A stretch of 7,425 nt of DNA from Acidobacteriota bacterium (lineage in GTDB: Bacteria > Acidobacteriota > Terriglobia > UBA7540): the NCBI GenBank assembly GCA_003224635.1, contig QHZK01000154.1:1-7425 (forward strand), given 5' to 3'. Below, in pieces: positions 5,292 to 7,425 of this stretch. Within the stretch, counting starts at the first letter, position 1. Each line of letters opens with the position of its first letter. The position numbers and the translations under genes are program-made. The notes beneath the pieces are model-generated. The model was not told where the DNA came from and ran no database searches. It saw only the letters and a list, made by a program, of their open reading frames with translations.

Positions 5292-5298
5292 ATCTAAC

Positions 5299-6573
5299 TC
5301 AATTGATCTTGACTCGCGGCACAACGGACATGCCAAGACGCAGCATGTGCTCGGGGTCCTGGCCTTTCTCGAACCGGATTTTCACAGGCACGCGCTGCAC
5401 CACCTTGACGTAATTGCCCGTCGCATTCTCGGGCGGGAGCAGGCTGAACTGCGCTCCGCTCGCGCCGGCGATGCTTTCGACGTGACCAGAGTATTCGCGC
5501 CCGTAGGCGTCGACGTAAATCTTGACGCGCTGTCCGGGTCGCATGTTCCTGAGTTGCGTTTCTTTGAAATTAGCGGTCACCCAGATATCGTCCAGGGGCA
5601 CGATGGCCATCAGCTCCTGGCCGGGCTGCACGTTTTGTCCGACTTCCACCGTCTTTTTGCCTACCAGGCCGCTGACCGGCGCCGTGATGGTCGAGTACTG
5701 CAGATTCAGTTGCGCCTGTTCGATCACCGCCTTGGCCATCTGGACTCCCGCTTCGGCAGCCGAGGCTCGCGACCGGGTGGCGGAGACCTGTTGGGGCGCG
5801 GTTCGGGCCGACCTCAGTTGGGCCTCGGCCTGGGCCAGCTTGCCGCGCGCTTCCGAGACCTGCTGGGCGGCGGCCTGCGCCTGCGCCTCGGCAGCCAAGA
5901 GACTCGCCGCCCCTGCCTTCGCGGCTGCGACGGCCTGGTCGTATTGCTGCTCGGAAATCTCCTCTTTGCCTACCAGTTGCTTGTACCGATTAAGATCGCT
6001 CTGAGCTTTGGCGTTGTTGGCCTCGGCCTCTTCGATCTTGGCCTGGGCCGCCTGATACTGCTTCTCCGCCGCGGCCAGGCTGGCGCGGGCGTTTTCGACC
6101 TCGGCTTGGGCGGTCGTGACTTGGCTCGACGTGCTGACCGAGCTTATGGGGACGCCCACGCGAGCCGCTTCCGCCGTGGCCCGAGCGTTCGCGTACTCCG
6201 CTTGGGCGCGATCGAGCGCCACTTGGTAGTCCTTGGGATCGAGCTCCACCAGGACCGCGCCCGCTTGGACGTACTGGTTGTTCTCAACCTTCACTGACAT
6301 GACGTGGCCGCCCACACGGGGGCTGATGGGGTTAATGTGGCCGTCGATCTGAGCGTCGTCGGTGGATTCCCAACCGGCGTAATGGCGCCACAACACGGCT
6401 GCGGCCACGAGGAGCGCGATTGCCGCTGCCGCCGCGAGCCGCCTGGCGCGAGGACTCCGACCTATCGAGGGACCAGACGACTTCGAGCCCTCGCCGCCGG
6501 TCTCAACCTCATAAGGGACGTCCCGGTTGCGCTCTCGGGCCGCGTCCATTTCGAAATCCACCTTCCGGGCCAT
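5299..6573 (-). CDS. emrA: HlyD/EmrA-family periplasmic adaptor of the efflux pump
   Basis: This membrane-fusion protein links the MFS pump to the outer-membrane channel. It has 424 residues. An N-terminal basic cytoplasmic tail precedes one anchor helix (about 46-63). Then come STDDAQIDGHINPISPRVGG (70-89, start of the split lipoyl domain), VLVELDPKDYQ (107-117), a long Ala/Gln/Glu-rich coiled-coil hairpin (about 118-290), the second lipoyl half ITAPVSGLVGKKTVEVGQNV (296-315) and the beta-barrel part WVTANFKETQLRNMRPGQ (331-348). The EmrA-type tail SLLPPENATGNYVKVVQRVP (377-396) is present. The hairpin tip carries R196, L200 and S207, the Arg-x3-Leu-x6-Ser spacing used by AcrA-like adaptors to touch TolC. 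The ATG at 6573 lies 3 bases after the stop of the outer-membrane gene, with an AGGTGA ribosome-binding site inside that gene's end, so translation is probably coupled. Confidence 0.95.
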   Translation of the reverse strand: MARKVDFEMDAARERNRDVPYEVETGGEGSKSSGPSIGRSPRARRLAAAAAIALLVAAAVLWRHYAGWESTDDAQIDGHINPISPRVGGHVMSVKVENNQYVQAGAVLVELDPKDYQVALDRAQAEYANARATAEAARVGVPISSVSTSSQVTTAQAEVENARASLAAAEKQYQAAQAKIEEAEANNAKAQSDLNRYKQLVGKEEISEQQYDQAVAAAKAGAASLLAAEAQAQAAAQQVSEARGKLAQAEAQLRSARTAPQQVSATRSRASAAEAGVQMAKAVIEQAQLNLQYSTITAPVSGLVGKKTVEVGQNVQPGQELMAIVPLDDIWVTANFKETQLRNMRPGQRVKIYVDAYGREYSGHVESIAGASGAQFSLLPPENATGNYVKVVQRVPVKIRFEKGQDPEHMLRLGMSVVPRVKIN

Positions 6574-6576
6574 AAT

Positions 6577-7425
6577 TCACCTGCTCCCGAGAAATTGACT
6601 CACCGCGACCTGGGCGACGCCCATCGCGCGCGCCAGCAACACCTTGGCAATGTTGTGGGCGTAGAGGCTCGAGATATAGGCTTCGTTCGCGTTGGCGACG
6701 GACTCTTGCGCCTGCACCACTTCAAGGTTATCCACGACGCCGGCGGCAAAACGGTCCTGCGCCTGGGTCACCGTTGCGTTAGCGAGTTCGAGCGAACTCC
6801 TGGCGACCGAAATCTGGTCGGCCGCGGCTGTCAAGTCCATCAGCGCGGTGCGGACCTGGTAATCGATCCGCGCGCGCAAGTCCTCGAGCTCAGACTCCCT
6901 TTGCTTGAGAATGGCGTCGGCCTGAAGCACGTCACCGCGCACCCTGCCGCCTTGGAAGACGGGAATCTCGAGCGTCCCGGCCACAGTAAGCGTTCCGTGG
7001 GAAATCCCCGGCGCAATTCCAATATCGCCGTAGTCGGCGTTGAACGCGAGCGAGGGCAGGCGCTCTGCGGTCGCAGCTTTGCGAGCGCGCTCCGCGGCAC
7101 GGACCCGAGCCATCGCTTCCTGGTAGTCGAAGCGGGAGCTGTAAGCCCGCGCGACCGCTTCTTCCAGCTTGATCGACTCGAGCGGGGCGTACGGCATCTT
7201 GTCCGTCAAAACAAACTCCTGCCCGACCGGCAGGCCGATGGCGCGGGCCAGGTTGAGCTTCTGCTTCGCAAACTCGTTCTGAATCGCAATCAACTGCTGC
7301 TGGCGAGCCTGGAGCTCCACCTGGGCGCGCAACTGGTCGATGCCCGGCGTCAACCCGGCCTTGAGCATGTCGCGAGCCTTTTGGTAGAGCGATTGGGCGG
7401 TCTTGACCTGCGCCTGCGTAGCCTC
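6577..7425 (-). CDS. outer-membrane efflux protein (TolC/OEP family), 5' end outside the window
   Basis: This is the trimeric outer-membrane channel component of a tripartite exporter. The frame is open to the window edge, so the N-terminal part, including any signal peptide, is missing. The visible part is 282 residues, roughly the last 60 percent of a usual 430-500. An ATG at 7368 is internal, since the frame and the helical heptad-like sequence continue upstream of it. Counting from the edge: a helical stretch to about residue 62 ending in ARAIGLPVG, a second-repeat helix (RFDYQEAMARVRAAERARKA, about 98-117), the beta strands LPSLAFNADYG and TLEIPVFQGGRVRGDV (about 151-166), and the closing long helix with RFAAGVVDNLEVVQAQ (225-240). 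These are standard OEP-repeat signatures. The stop codon is 3 bases before the adaptor gene. Gene order outer-membrane protein, adaptor, pump supports one operon. Confidence 0.93.
   Translation of the reverse strand, partial: EATQAQVKTAQSLYQKARDMLKAGLTPGIDQLRAQVELQARQQQLIAIQNEFAKQKLNLARAIGLPVGQEFVLTDKMPYAPLESIKLEEAVARAYSSRFDYQEAMARVRAAERARKAATAERLPSLAFNADYGDIGIAPGISHGTLTVAGTLEIPVFQGGRVRGDVLQADAILKQRESELEDLRARIDYQVRTALMDLTAAADQISVARSSLELANATVTQAQDRFAAGVVDNLEVVQAQESVANANEAYISSLYAHNIAKVLLARAMGVAQVAVSQFLGSR

Noticed and set aside
5200..6297. 365-residue + strand frame opposite the adaptor gene
   Set aside because: Antisense shadow of the coiled-coil codons, giving repetitive Leu/Gly/Arg sequence, over a certain HlyD-family gene.

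Overview
The window is GC-rich bacterial DNA with short spacers. It looks chromosomal: there is no transposase, integrase, phage gene, CRISPR array, rRNA or tRNA. The mix of genes and the abundance of small palindromic and heptameric intergenic repeats resemble soil Acidobacteriota. That assignment is from general resemblance only and is moderate to low confidence.

Left part, + strand (1-1745): the C-terminal end of a DUF1835-like protein cut by the window edge; about 430 bases without a convincing gene but with hairpins and an operator-like inverted repeat; a small two-helix membrane protein; a heptamer repeat array with an inverted partner; and a lone thiE-like gene (thiamine-phosphate synthase family). 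The thiE-like gene converges on the next block across a 25-bp-arm palindromic element.

Right part, - strand (7425 down to 1824): six genes run in one direction. In transcription order they are an outer-membrane efflux protein (TolC family, 5' end outside the window), a HlyD/EmrA periplasmic adaptor, a DHA2-family EmrB-type MFS pump, an ECF sigma factor, a small UBP-type zinc-finger protein, and an NADPH-dependent FMN reductase family flavoprotein. The first three form a complete tripartite drug-efflux system spanning both membranes. The last three could be a regulatory and redox group, cotranscribed with the pump or following it.

The coding content is mostly recognisable. The less explained material is between the genes: (i) two copies of a palindromic element whose internal hairpins show compensating base changes, one of them between the adaptor and pump genes; (ii) two different 7-bp-period arrays, each with an inverted partner tract; (iii) a nested hairpin that abuts the ribosome-binding site of the zinc-finger gene. 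Several of these elements touch or supply the stop codon of the adjacent gene. No wholly new multi-gene system is evident. The sigma factor, zinc-finger protein and flavoprotein cluster is the most interesting gene-level lead.
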